A stretch of DNA of 50,967 bases, taken from positions 1 through 50,967 of the forward strand of contig CAZXFH010000022.1 of the NCBI GenBank assembly GCA_964640055.1, read 5' to 3'. This DNA comes from CAZXFH01 sp964640055. GTDB lineage: Bacteria; Fidelibacterota; UBA2242; JAFGTP01. Each line of letters begins with the position of its first letter. Position 1 is the first letter of the stretch. This document shows positions 18,266 to 26,711 of this stretch, in pieces. The position numbers were made by a program, and so were the translations under genes. Below the pieces are notes generated by a model that worked only from the letters and a program-made list of their open reading frames with translations, was not told the origin of the DNA and made no database searches.

Positions 18266-19996
18266 TCATTGCGGTAATTCAATAATAAAAGTAGTTCCGC
18301 CCCCAGGTAGACTTTCCACTTCAATATTACCGTTATGAAGCAGTACGATATGTTTTACAATTGATAATCCCAGTCCGGTACCGCCGGCTTTACGGGAACG
18401 AGATTTATCCACAACATAAAAGCGTTCAAATATTCTGGGGATATGCATAATGGGAATGCCAATCCCGGTATCCGATACCTGGATACAAATCTTATGATTC
18501 AGATGGCTAATGTTAATACTGATTTGTCCTTTATCTGTATATTTAATGGCATTATCAATCAAATTGATAAACATTTGTTCCAACTTATACCTATCTCCCT
18601 TAATCGGAGATACATCAGGATCAATATCAACGATAAAGTCCAGCTCTTTTTCCTCTATTTTAGCCATAACCATCTTGGTCAGATCATCCAATAATTCTTG
18701 CAGGTAAACCTTTTCAGGTTCCAGCTTCCGGCTGGCTTTTTCCAATTTAGACAGCATCAAAAGATCTTTAACTATATTGATTAAACGATCGGTATGACGC
18801 TGGATAATGTTAAGATAGCGCTTTCGTTCTTCGTTTGGTTCTTCTTCGATTAAAGTTTCCACAAATCCCTTTATGGCCGTTAAGGGTGTACGCAGTTCAT
18901 GAGAAACATTAGAGACAAAATCTTTTTTTACTTTTTCCAATTTTTTAATATCTGAAATATCACTGATCACAAAGACAACTTCATCTTTGGCTGTTGTGTA
19001 GGAGACAGAACACAGAAAATCTTTTCCGTGCCATTTGAGCTCTTCCGAGAAGTGCTGCGGGTTCTGCTTGATCCGATTAAAAAATTCGCTAAACTGTTCA
19101 TCTCGCAGTAATTCCCAGTAGTAGTGACCGCTGGCATCCTGACCCACTAATTTATTAAACCCGTGAGTAGACCAGCAGATTTTACCTTGTTCATCAATTA
19201 CGATTAAGCCTTCATCGATAGAGGATAAAATGCTATTTAATTCATCTTTTTCATGTTTTAGTTGTCCGAAGAGGCGCTCAATCCGGGCGGTCATGTCATT
19301 GAAGGCATCTGCCAAAGTTTTTAAATCGGTACGGTCCTTCAGAATTACCCGGGTTGAAAAATCACCTTGAGCCGCCTTCCGGGCCGCTTGCTTCAACTTC
19401 TCGATTGGTCGAGTAAAAGTGCGGCTAAGTATCAGCGCTCCGATTACCGATAGCGCTGTAATAATCAGGGCAATATTGAATATTTCCCGTCTTAAATCAT
19501 TTAATAAAATTTTAATTTCATCCAGAAAAAGACTGGCTCTGATGACGCCAATAATTTCATTTTGATGATAGACAGGGGTGGCAACGTAGAGCATTTCCAA
19601 CCGCAATGTTTTACTGTAACGCAGCGAACTACCTATCTTACCTGTAAGGGCTTGACTGATTTCCTCCCGATAGCGGTGGTTGTCCATACTCTCCGGATCC
19701 TCTTCACTATCTCCCAATACCCACCCCTGCGGTGCAATAACTGTTAATCGGGTGTTAATCTGCTCGCCCATTTTTTTAACATAGTCATCAATTTTTTGCA
19801 GCTCATTATTCAAAATAAAGGTTTTTATTTCCCCAGTCAATGACCGGGAAATCTTGCCCAGATTTTGTGTAAGGGTATTGATATGATGGGCCCGAATAAT
19901 ACGATAGGAAAAAAAGTAGATCGATAAAATCAGAACAGCGATAATAATTAAAAAGCTAAAAAATATGCGTACAAAAGATGAAGACGGTCGTTTCAT
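18266..19996 (-). CDS. PhoR-like membrane sensor histidine kinase
   Basis: A 576-residue sensor kinase. One membrane helix (about residues 10-30), a periplasmic sensor of about 130 residues, a second helix (about 170-190), a HAMP domain ('FTRPIEKLKQAARKAAQGDF'), a PAS domain (about 255-345), then HisKA with 'FVSNVSHELRTPLTAIKGF' (His366) and HATPase_c with 'NLIDNAIKYTDKG', 'DTGIGIP' and 'GGTGLGLSIVKHI'. This domain order is that of PhoR and its relatives in Firmicutes and FCB bacteria. The response regulator gene lies 61 bases upstream and a GGAG site precedes the ATG. No pst or phosphate genes are nearby in the window, so the stimulus is not settled. Confidence 0.92.
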   Translation of the reverse strand: MKRPSSSFVRIFFSFLIIIAVLILSIYFFSYRIIRAHHINTLTQNLGKISRSLTGEIKTFILNNELQKIDDYVKKMGEQINTRLTVIAPQGWVLGDSEEDPESMDNHRYREEISQALTGKIGSSLRYSKTLRLEMLYVATPVYHQNEIIGVIRASLFLDEIKILLNDLRREIFNIALIITALSVIGALILSRTFTRPIEKLKQAARKAAQGDFSTRVILKDRTDLKTLADAFNDMTARIERLFGQLKHEKDELNSILSSIDEGLIVIDEQGKICWSTHGFNKLVGQDASGHYYWELLRDEQFSEFFNRIKQNPQHFSEELKWHGKDFLCSVSYTTAKDEVVFVISDISDIKKLEKVKKDFVSNVSHELRTPLTAIKGFVETLIEEEPNEERKRYLNIIQRHTDRLINIVKDLLMLSKLEKASRKLEPEKVYLQELLDDLTKMVMAKIEEKELDFIVDIDPDVSPIKGDRYKLEQMFINLIDNAIKYTDKGQISINISHLNHKICIQVSDTGIGIPIMHIPRIFERFYVVDKSRSRKAGGTGLGLSIVKHIVLLHNGNIEVESLPGGGTTFIIELPQ

Positions 19997-20057
19997 AGTT
20001 TACTCCAACATTATCTTAAATATAATTCAAACCAGTCTCTCTGTGGTGTTCTCAGAT

Positions 20058-20735
20058 TTATTTAAAGCGATAGCCAACCCCTCGGATACTGTCGATTTTT
20101 GCCCCTGTGGCACCCAATTTCTCCCTTAAATTTTTAATATGTACATCAATAGTCCGGGTAAGCACAATTTTATCATTACCCCATAGCAAATCTAGCAACC
20201 GATCCCGTGAATAAACAATACCCCGGTTCTCAGCTAAAATTTTTAACAGATTAAATTCTGTCCGGGTCAAATCAACTGGCTTATTATTAACGGTAACCTG
20301 ATATTTTTCCAGATCTATAATCAACTCGCCATCCACCTGGATCGCCTGAGGCTGCTTATCCACCTTACTCCTGCGCAGAACCGCTTTAACCCGAGCAATT
20401 ACCTCCCGTATGGAAAAGGGTTTTGTAATGTAATCATCCGCACCCAGCTCGAGCCCTAATATTTTATCCAATTCTTCATCTTTGGCAGTCAACATGATAA
20501 TGGGAAAATTATAACGACCGCTTTCCTGCCGTAATTGTTTGCATACTTCCATACCATCCAGATCCGGTAACATTAAATCGAGAATCAATAAATCCGGTGT
20601 CCGCTGTTTCAAAAATTGCAAGAAGCTGTCTGCGTTCTGAAAAGCCTTAATCCCATAGCCGACTTTTTTCAAATGGAGGGATAGTAAATCCAAAATATCA
20701 ATCTCATCATCGACCAGAACAATAAATTCTTGCAT
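20058..20735 (-). CDS. OmpR/PhoB-family response regulator
   Basis: A 225-residue transcription factor. The receiver domain (residues 1-118) has the acidic pair Asp9/Asp10, the phosphoacceptor Asp53 in 'LLILDLMLPDLDG', and 'LTAKDEE' and 'GADDYITKPFSIREVIARVK' with the conserved lysine. The winged-helix DNA-binding domain (about 130-225) ends in 'RTIDVHIKNLREKLG' and 'SIRGVGYRFK', the standard trans_reg_C recognition region. It is cotranscribed with the PhoR-like kinase downstream and is its likely partner. The ribosome-binding site is weak (ACGGTAG). Confidence 0.93.
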   Translation of the reverse strand: MQEFIVLVDDEIDILDLLSLHLKKVGYGIKAFQNADSFLQFLKQRTPDLLILDLMLPDLDGMEVCKQLRQESGRYNFPIIMLTAKDEELDKILGLELGADDYITKPFSIREVIARVKAVLRRSKVDKQPQAIQVDGELIIDLEKYQVTVNNKPVDLTRTEFNLLKILAENRGIVYSRDRLLDLLWGNDKIVLTRTIDVHIKNLREKLGATGAKIDSIRGVGYRFK

Positions 20736-21003
20736 AGTTCTACCGTGCTTTATCCTATATACCGTTTATGTCTGATACTCTTTTCGGCTTCCGTCAGCTA
20801 CCCCACTAATATACAAAATAAAAGGCATAAAGGTCACCCTCATAATGGTCTGCACGACGAATTAATTTAGTTCCTGGTTTTTATATCTATACTGTTAATA
20901 ATATTTTCGCTTTAAAAAATACAATTTATGTATAGTACACTACTTTCTGCCTAAATTAAGACTGTTTTCATCCTCTGAAATATCTTATTATTAGGTCTAA
21001 CCA

Positions 21004-22710
21004 CTAGTCCAATGTTATCAACGGTTTTTTTAAATTTACAATTTGGTCCCCGTAATTATCAGCTAGCTGCTGAATTATTTTGATCAAATAGTTAATGCGT
21101 GCCTGAGACTCATGTAAATAAAAATTAAATATCTCCTCCTTAGAGGGGTGTGCCTCTGCCACCGCTAAAAATAATTTTAACTGATAGAGAACCGAGATCA
21201 GCTCCACCAAATAATTGCCCACATAATCGAAAAATTCCTTACTTCCAACCGCTTTCACCTTTTTGATCAATTGGTTATATTGCTCAATATAATCAAGGAT
21301 TATTTGCTTTTCGCGCTGTTTACTTTTTACCTTTAAGGTTTTAAATTCTGTCCAATGGTCAGCCAGGACATCGGATTTTATACCGGGCAAAGCGGCAACA
21401 ACCTGCAGCTGGGTGGTGCCTTCATAAATATTTGTAATACGGGCATCGCGATAGATCCTTTCGATCGGAAAATCTTTCATATAGCCACAGCCACCATGAA
21501 TTTGCAGGGCATCATAGGCGACTTTATTAGCCATTTCAGTAGTTACAAATTTGCTTAAAGGGGTTAAGAATTCAGCCAGGGCTTTGGTCGCTTTGAAGGC
21601 CGCACGGACATTCTCACCGCGCCCCAGTTTTCGTTCATACATATCCTGTAGATCAACATAATAGGCAGTGTTATAAAGTAACAGCCGGGAAGTTTCCAGT
21701 TTGACTCGCATCCGGTTCAACATTTGATAAACGGCTGGAAAATGAACAATCTTTTGTCCAAATTGTTCGCGTTCCCGTGCATAAGTCAAGGCTTCCCGAT
21801 AAGCCGCCTGGGCAATCCCCAACGCCTGGGCGGACACTGCCAAGCGGGCACCATTCATTAAACTCATCACATACTTAATCAATCCCAACTTGCGTTTTCC
21901 TACCAATTCAGCACGGGCCATATTAAACTGCAGCTCACAGGTAGGCGAACCATGGATCCCCAGTTTATCCTCAATGCGGCGAATGGTAAGATTGTCATCC
22001 CGTTTCTGTTCATAGAGAAACATACTTAATCCACGCCCGCCTTTGCTTCCCGGTTCGGAACGGGCCAGTACCAGTGAAACATCGCCACATCCATTGGTGA
22101 TAAAACGCTTTACCCCGTCCAGATACCATTGACCATCTTTTTCAATTGCTTTCAACTGGACAGACTGCAGATCACTGCCGGCGTCGGGTTCGGTCAAAGC
22201 CATAGAACCGGTTACCTCGCCACGACAAAACTGCGGCAAAACCCGCTCTTTCTGCGCCGCCGATCCAAACTTATTGATTGTGACCGCGATATCCTGAAGC
22301 CCGAATAAATTCATCAAACTGGCATCGGCCTGAGAGACCATTTCCACAATCACATTCAAAATTGTTACCGGTAGATTCAAACCACCATATTCTCTGGGCA
22401 AAGTAGCACCCATATATCCAGCCTCAGCCAATACCTGCATATTCTCTTGGGTTTCAGGAGCATAGATAACCTCTCCGTCTTGATAGCGAGGACCTTTTTC
22501 ATCCACATCAGCAGCACGGGGGGCGATAAAACCAGCACAAATATCACCGGCATTCTGCAGAACCATTTGGTACCAGGTCAATGCTTCCTCATAACTATGC
22601 AATTGGGAGGGTTGTTTATTCTCAAAATCACCTTCCAGATCCCTGACGATGGTCTCCAGATCGAATAGATTCAAATAAAACTGTCGCTCCTTTGTATAAT
22701 AGTTGGTCAT
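21004..22710 (-). CDS. Acyl-CoA dehydrogenase
   Basis: A 568-residue FAD flavoprotein that oxidises an acyl-CoA to the trans-2-enoyl-CoA and passes electrons to ETF. 'GSMALTEPDAGSDLQSVQLK' is the acyl-CoA dehydrogenase signature, followed by 'IHGSPTCELQFN', 'GARLAVSAQALGIAQAAYRE' and 'LQIHGGCGYMKDFPIERIYR'. A glutamate in 'NIYEGTTQLQ' (about residue 431) is the predicted catalytic base. It is longer than classical enzymes (about 380) because of N-terminal and C-terminal extensions, as in the AcdA/AidB-like large group. AAGGAGG precedes the ATG, which overlaps the etfA stop (TAATG), so it forms an operon with etfB-etfA. Confidence 0.93.
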   Translation of the reverse strand: MTNYYTKERQFYLNLFDLETIVRDLEGDFENKQPSQLHSYEEALTWYQMVLQNAGDICAGFIAPRAADVDEKGPRYQDGEVIYAPETQENMQVLAEAGYMGATLPREYGGLNLPVTILNVIVEMVSQADASLMNLFGLQDIAVTINKFGSAAQKERVLPQFCRGEVTGSMALTEPDAGSDLQSVQLKAIEKDGQWYLDGVKRFITNGCGDVSLVLARSEPGSKGGRGLSMFLYEQKRDDNLTIRRIEDKLGIHGSPTCELQFNMARAELVGKRKLGLIKYVMSLMNGARLAVSAQALGIAQAAYREALTYAREREQFGQKIVHFPAVYQMLNRMRVKLETSRLLLYNTAYYVDLQDMYERKLGRGENVRAAFKATKALAEFLTPLSKFVTTEMANKVAYDALQIHGGCGYMKDFPIERIYRDARITNIYEGTTQLQVVAALPGIKSDVLADHWTEFKTLKVKSKQREKQIILDYIEQYNQLIKKVKAVGSKEFFDYVGNYLVELISVLYQLKLFLAVAEAHPSKEEIFNFYLHESQARINYLIKIIQQLADNYGDQIVNLKKPLITLD

Positions 22711-23705
22711 TAATCTTCCTCCTTAAGATAACGCAACATAATGGGTATGATCTCTTTCAGATCCCCCACAATACCTTTATGGGCAATATTGAATATCGGT
22801 GCCTCAGGATCATTATTGATGGCTATTATTTTTTTAGCCTCCTCCATGCCGGCCCGGTGCTGGATCTGGCCCGAAATACCACAAGCAATATATAACTTAG
22901 GCCGCACTACCGACCCTGTCTGTCCGATCTGCCGTTCCTTTTCAGCAAATCCGAAATCCACAGCTGCCCGGCTGGCGCCCACTTCCGCCCCCAGGGCCGT
23001 AGCCAATTTGTGAATCAGGGCAAAATCTTCCGCACTACCTACACCTGCTCCCCCGGAGACAATAATGTCGCTTTTGGCGAAATCAACACTTTTCTTCTTG
23101 GGAATAACCTCCAGGAATTCATTTCGGATCCATTCCGCTTTCAACTCTATTTCAAATGCTTCAGTCTTGACCGGGTGATCCAGATCTTGTTCCATGATCG
23201 GCATAACGCCTTCTCTGACAGTGGCCATCATGGGACGATCATCAGGGGTTACAATAGTGGCTAAAATATTTCCTCCGAATGCCGGTCTGACCTGGTAGAG
23301 AATATCCCCGCTATCTTTATACTGTTCAATATATAGCTGCGTGCAATCGGCGGTTAAACCGGTTTTTAAGGCCGATGCAATCAAAGGCGCCACGTCCCGG
23401 CCGGTATGAGTAGCACCGAATAAGACGATCTCAGGTTGTTCCCGCTTGATCATGGCCTGGATAGATTGTTGATAAGCTGTGGATTGCAGGTGTTCCAATC
23501 GCGGTTCAATATGGTAGATTAAGCGATTCAATCCAACCTGAAACAGATTATTAATATCGGTTGGTAATTGGGCGCCGCAAAACACTCCCACCACCTCACC
23601 GCTGTATGGTTTCATCAGGCTATAGGCTTTATAGACCAGTTCTTTACTGACCGCGCGCACTTGTTTGCTTACCGGATTTTTTTCAATATATACAATGGTT
23701 TTCAT
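22710..23705 (-). CDS. etfA: Electron transfer flavoprotein alpha subunit
   Basis: A 331-residue alpha subunit of ETF, which accepts electrons from acyl-CoA dehydrogenase through FAD. The C-terminal FAD-binding domain has the family pattern 'VSGGAGVGSAEDFALIHKLA', 'GASRAAVDFGFAEKERQIGQ', 'PKLYIACGISGQIQHRAGM' and 'AINNDPEAPIFNIAHKGIVG'. Length is normal. It sits between etfB and the dehydrogenase with one-base overlaps (TAATG) on both sides, a tightly coupled operon. Confidence 0.95.
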   Translation of the reverse strand: MKTIVYIEKNPVSKQVRAVSKELVYKAYSLMKPYSGEVVGVFCGAQLPTDINNLFQVGLNRLIYHIEPRLEHLQSTAYQQSIQAMIKREQPEIVLFGATHTGRDVAPLIASALKTGLTADCTQLYIEQYKDSGDILYQVRPAFGGNILATIVTPDDRPMMATVREGVMPIMEQDLDHPVKTEAFEIELKAEWIRNEFLEVIPKKKSVDFAKSDIIVSGGAGVGSAEDFALIHKLATALGAEVGASRAAVDFGFAEKERQIGQTGSVVRPKLYIACGISGQIQHRAGMEEAKKIIAINNDPEAPIFNIAHKGIVGDLKEIIPIMLRYLKEED

Positions 23706-24562
23706 TAGGCAACCTCGGTGTATTCCTTGATTATATCTCTGACCAATTTGCGGATATCTTTGTCAGTGGAGCCGTACATTTCCAGTTCTCCTCCGGTTAG
23801 GGTAATGCTTTTAATCTTATAGACTTTAGTGGGACTTCCCTTTAGACCACAACGGTGGACTTCCAGGCCTAAATCTTTACGGGTGTAGACCGGTATTTCG
23901 CCACTATTTCGGTTCTGATCGATAATTTGCTGGGGCGAGACCGCTTCATTGGTTTGACTGCGAAAGTATTGCAGCATACGGCGGCAGTTAGGATAACGTG
24001 GGGTATTGGCTTGGGAAGTAACTGTTAAAAGCACCGGCCAACCGGTTTTAATGATCTCGCTCTGTGTTTCCCCATCACGCATTAATACCATATGATGATC
24101 GTCAATTTCTTTCAGTTCGGTCACGTAAGTAACTTGATTGAAACCAATTTTTTCCGCCGTTTGAGGGCCGACCTGAGCTGTATCGCCGTCAATGGCCTGG
24201 CGGCCCGCTAAAACAATATCTACATTACCCAGCTGCTTTATAACTGTCGCCAGAACATAGGACGTTGCCAGCGTATCGGCTCCGGCAAATTTGATATCGG
24301 AAATTAGCCCGACATGATCAACGCCCCGATAAAGAGCCTGCTTTAGAATCTCCGCTGCTTTTGGCGGTCCCATTGTAAAAACATAGACCTTGCCACCCAC
24401 TTTTTCTTTTATCTGCAATCCCATCTCAAGGGCATTTAAATCCTCCGGATTAAATATGGCGGGTAACTTCGCACGATTGACCGTACCATCGGCTTTCATG
24501 GCCTCACCGGATATATTTTCAGTATCCGGAACTTGTTTAGCCAATACAACGATTTTTTTCAT
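23705..24562 (-). CDS. etfB: Electron transfer flavoprotein beta subunit
   Basis: A 285-residue beta subunit of ETF. The AMP/flavin-binding fold shows in 'MKKIVVLAKQVPDTENISGE', 'IFNPEDLNALEMGLQIKE', 'VFTMGPPKAAEILKQALYRG' and 'DIVLAGRQAIDGDTAQVGPQ'. A few residues longer than typical (about 250-265). First gene of the etfB-etfA-acyl-CoA dehydrogenase operon; GGAG precedes the ATG. It is divergent from the amylase gene across a 272-base intergenic region. Confidence 0.95.
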   Translation of the reverse strand: MKKIVVLAKQVPDTENISGEAMKADGTVNRAKLPAIFNPEDLNALEMGLQIKEKVGGKVYVFTMGPPKAAEILKQALYRGVDHVGLISDIKFAGADTLATSYVLATVIKQLGNVDIVLAGRQAIDGDTAQVGPQTAEKIGFNQVTYVTELKEIDDHHMVLMRDGETQSEIIKTGWPVLLTVTSQANTPRYPNCRRMLQYFRSQTNEAVSPQQIIDQNRNSGEIPVYTRKDLGLEVHRCGLKGSPTKVYKIKSITLTGGELEMYGSTDKDIRKLVRDIIKEYTEVA

Positions 24563-24775
24563 ACCTACTCCATATCAATTGTTTTTCGATAGCCCGTTTC
24601 AGGTCGATAGTTTAATAGAAAAGAGTCTAAATTCACAAGTATTTTAGTGGGTATTGGCTAAGTGTGCCCCGTCTATCTGATCGTTGAATCAGCTACAGTA
24701 AATCGCACTAAAGTGCCGCCAATGCACAATTTCTATGAAAAGGCAGAAAAATATTAAAAAAGTATTAAAAATATG

Positions 24776-24804
24776 TTGACAAAATATTAACTACCGTTTA
24801 TATT
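24776..24804 (+). promoter_or_regulatory. Predicted sigma70-type promoter of the alpha-glucan locus
   Basis: A perfect -35 hexamer TTGACA (24776-24781) is separated by 17 bases from TATATT (24799-24804), one mismatch from the TATAAT consensus. The surrounding 60 bases are very AT-rich. Transcription would begin near 24811, leaving a leader of about 24 bases before the TTG start of the GH13 lipoprotein. The nearest competing gene, etfB, is divergent. FCB bacteria may use a different consensus, which is the main doubt. Confidence 0.6.
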
Positions 24805-24812
24805 TTTAAATA

Positions 24813-24832
24813 GTAACTCAAATTTGAACTAC
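24813..24832. promoter_or_regulatory. Palindrome at the predicted transcription start: candidate operator
   Basis: The core TCAAATTTGA (24818-24827) is a perfect 10-base palindrome. With two mismatched pairs it extends to GTA...TAC at 24813 and 24832, so 16 of 20 positions are symmetric. It begins about 9 bases after the -10 box and overlaps the predicted start of transcription, a common place for a repressor site. The likely binder, by context only, is the TrmB-family protein encoded at 44041. I found no second copy in the window by eye. Confidence 0.4.
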
Positions 24833-24834
24833 GA

Positions 24835-26697
24835 TTGAGAAGTCAACCAAAAATAAGCCCGAAATTAACCCGATTCCCCGGCGTTATCTGGACAATACTC
24901 CTCAGGGTTATCCTGATAGGGAGCAGCTGTTCTCAAGCTCCCCCTATCGCCCAAGCACCATCCTGGGCAAAAGAGGCTATCTGGTACCAAGTCTTTCCAG
25001 ATCGTTTTTATAATGGTGATAGTCTGAATGATCCGACTATAAATAGTCTGCAGGGTACTTGGCCCTATGACCTCCCGGAACATTGGAATATAATGCCCTG
25101 GACAGCGGAGTGGTATGCTTTCCAGCCCTGGGAAAAACAAAATGGACAAGGATTCTATTACAATGCCCAGTTACGCCGTTATGGTGGCGATCTGCAGGGA
25201 ATTATTGATAAATTGGATTATTTATGCCATTTAGGGGTAAACGCCCTTTATCTAAATCCGGTTTTTGAATCCCCGTCCTATCACAAGTACGGGGCCAGCA
25301 TGTACAGGCATGTGGATAACAATTTTGGTCCTAATCCAAAGCGTGACAGGGAAATCTGGCAAGCTGAGATCCCGGACGATCCGGATACCTGGCAGTGGAC
25401 TTCGGCTGACAGTCTTTTTCTGACACTCATTCGGGAAGTTCATGCCCGTGATATGAAAATCATTATCGATGGTGTTTTCAACCATGTGGGTATTCCCTTT
25501 TGGGCTTTTCAGGATGTTAAAGCGAACGGTAAAGCAAGTCCCTATGCAGAGTGGTTTGTTATCCACTCCTTTGACGATCCCCATACTGCAGAAAATGAAT
25601 TTGATTACCAGGGATGGTCCGGATTTCGTGATCTGCCGGAAATCAAGGAAGACAAACAGGGCCCCTGCTCGGCTTATAGAAAACATATCCAACATATTGT
25701 CCAACGCTGGGGGGATCCCAACGGAGATGGGGATCCATCCGATGGCATCGATGGTTGGCGTCTGGATGTAGCTGAAAAAGTCAGTCCGAATTTCTGGCGA
25801 GAGTTCCGCCAATGGGTGAAAAAGATCAATCCTGACGCCTATCTCACAGGTGAAGTTTGGTGGAAAAATTTTACAGACAATAGAATGTATGATTGTTCAC
25901 CCTGGCTTGAAGGAGATATTTTTAACGCAGTCATGAATTATCGTTTTGGGGATGCAATGCTAAAAGCCTTTATCAACCGGGAGCAACAGGTATCCCCCAG
26001 CCAAATGGACGAATTATTAAAAATCGTCCGTAACTACCCCAATCATTCCGCTGCAGTGGTGCAAAATTTGATGGGCAGCCACGATACGGAACGTTTTGCC
26101 TCTATGGTTATTAACCCGGACCGTTGGATCGATCATGCCTGCCATCTCCGCTACAATCCTGAATTCAAGATCCGCAAACCGACCAGCGCTGAGCGTAAAG
26201 TACAGCGAGCCATATTGGCTTTTCAATTTACTTATCTGGGAGCACCCTATATTTTCTATGGTGATGAAGTGGGTATGTGGGGTGCTGATGATCCTGACTG
26301 CCGGAAGCCAATGATCTGGGAGGAATATGACTACGCGGTGGAAGAAACCCATCCTTTCGGATTGGAAAGACCACCTGATTCAGTGCAAGTGAATCATTCC
26401 TTATTTAAATATTATCAGGCGCTCATCAAAATACGCCGTCAATATAAGAGTTTAACCCATGGAAGTTACCAAACCCTGCATATTGATGATCAAAAAGGAT
26501 TATTTGCTTTTGAACGGACCCATGGCAACGAAGCACTGCGCATGATTTTTAACTTATCGAGACAAGAACAACCACTTGATCCATCGCTTATATTTGATGG
26601 CAACCTGCAAGAATGGACCCCTATATTTGGTGACACAGCTAGACAGAATCGTTTACCCGCGCAAGGATTTTGTGTTTATTTAAAACAAAACAGATAA
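24835..26697 (+). CDS. GH13 alpha-amylase-family lipoprotein (neopullulanase/cyclomaltodextrinase-like)
   Basis: A 620-residue glycoside hydrolase of family GH13, acting on alpha-1,4-glucans or maltodextrins. A hydrophobic leader ending in 'LIGSSCS' suggests a lipoprotein anchored on the periplasmic side or the surface. The (beta/alpha)8 barrel begins at 'WAKEAIWYQVFPDRFYNGD'. The catalytic triad is visible: Asp311 in 'GWRLDVAEKV', Glu340 in 'LTGEVWW' and Asp417 in 'GSHDTERF'; 'IIDGVFNHVG' is conserved region I. 'DPNGDGDPSDGIDG' just before the nucleophile looks like a calcium loop. The start is TTG with no clear ribosome-binding site, 24 bases after the predicted transcription start. It is the first gene of the glucan locus. 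Confidence 0.88.
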   Translation: MRSQPKISPKLTRFPGVIWTILLRVILIGSSCSQAPPIAQAPSWAKEAIWYQVFPDRFYNGDSLNDPTINSLQGTWPYDLPEHWNIMPWTAEWYAFQPWEKQNGQGFYYNAQLRRYGGDLQGIIDKLDYLCHLGVNALYLNPVFESPSYHKYGASMYRHVDNNFGPNPKRDREIWQAEIPDDPDTWQWTSADSLFLTLIREVHARDMKIIIDGVFNHVGIPFWAFQDVKANGKASPYAEWFVIHSFDDPHTAENEFDYQGWSGFRDLPEIKEDKQGPCSAYRKHIQHIVQRWGDPNGDGDPSDGIDGWRLDVAEKVSPNFWREFRQWVKKINPDAYLTGEVWWKNFTDNRMYDCSPWLEGDIFNAVMNYRFGDAMLKAFINREQQVSPSQMDELLKIVRNYPNHSAAVVQNLMGSHDTERFASMVINPDRWIDHACHLRYNPEFKIRKPTSAERKVQRAILAFQFTYLGAPYIFYGDEVGMWGADDPDCRKPMIWEEYDYAVEETHPFGLERPPDSVQVNHSLFKYYQALIKIRRQYKSLTHGSYQTLHIDDQKGLFAFERTHGNEALRMIFNLSRQEQPLDPSLIFDGNLQEWTPIFGDTARQNRLPAQGFCVYLKQNR

Positions 26698-26711
26698 GCA
26701 TACCTTTAATC

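Noticed and set aside
18243..18270. A hairpin with 7-base arms (AATGATA/TATCATT) between dctM and the sensor kinase gene
   Set aside because: AT-rich stem, 14-base loop and no T-run on either side; too weak to call a terminator.
18266..20735. Assigning the two-component pair as phoR/phoB of phosphate control
   Set aside because: The domain order fits, but no pst, phoU or phosphatase genes are in the window and many other systems share this architecture, so I left the symbols empty.
20736..21003. Search for a small RNA or promoter in the 268-base gap before the response regulator
   Set aside because: AT-rich with a short near-palindrome (TGTATAGTACA) but no consistent -35/-10 pair, hairpin or ORF that I could support.
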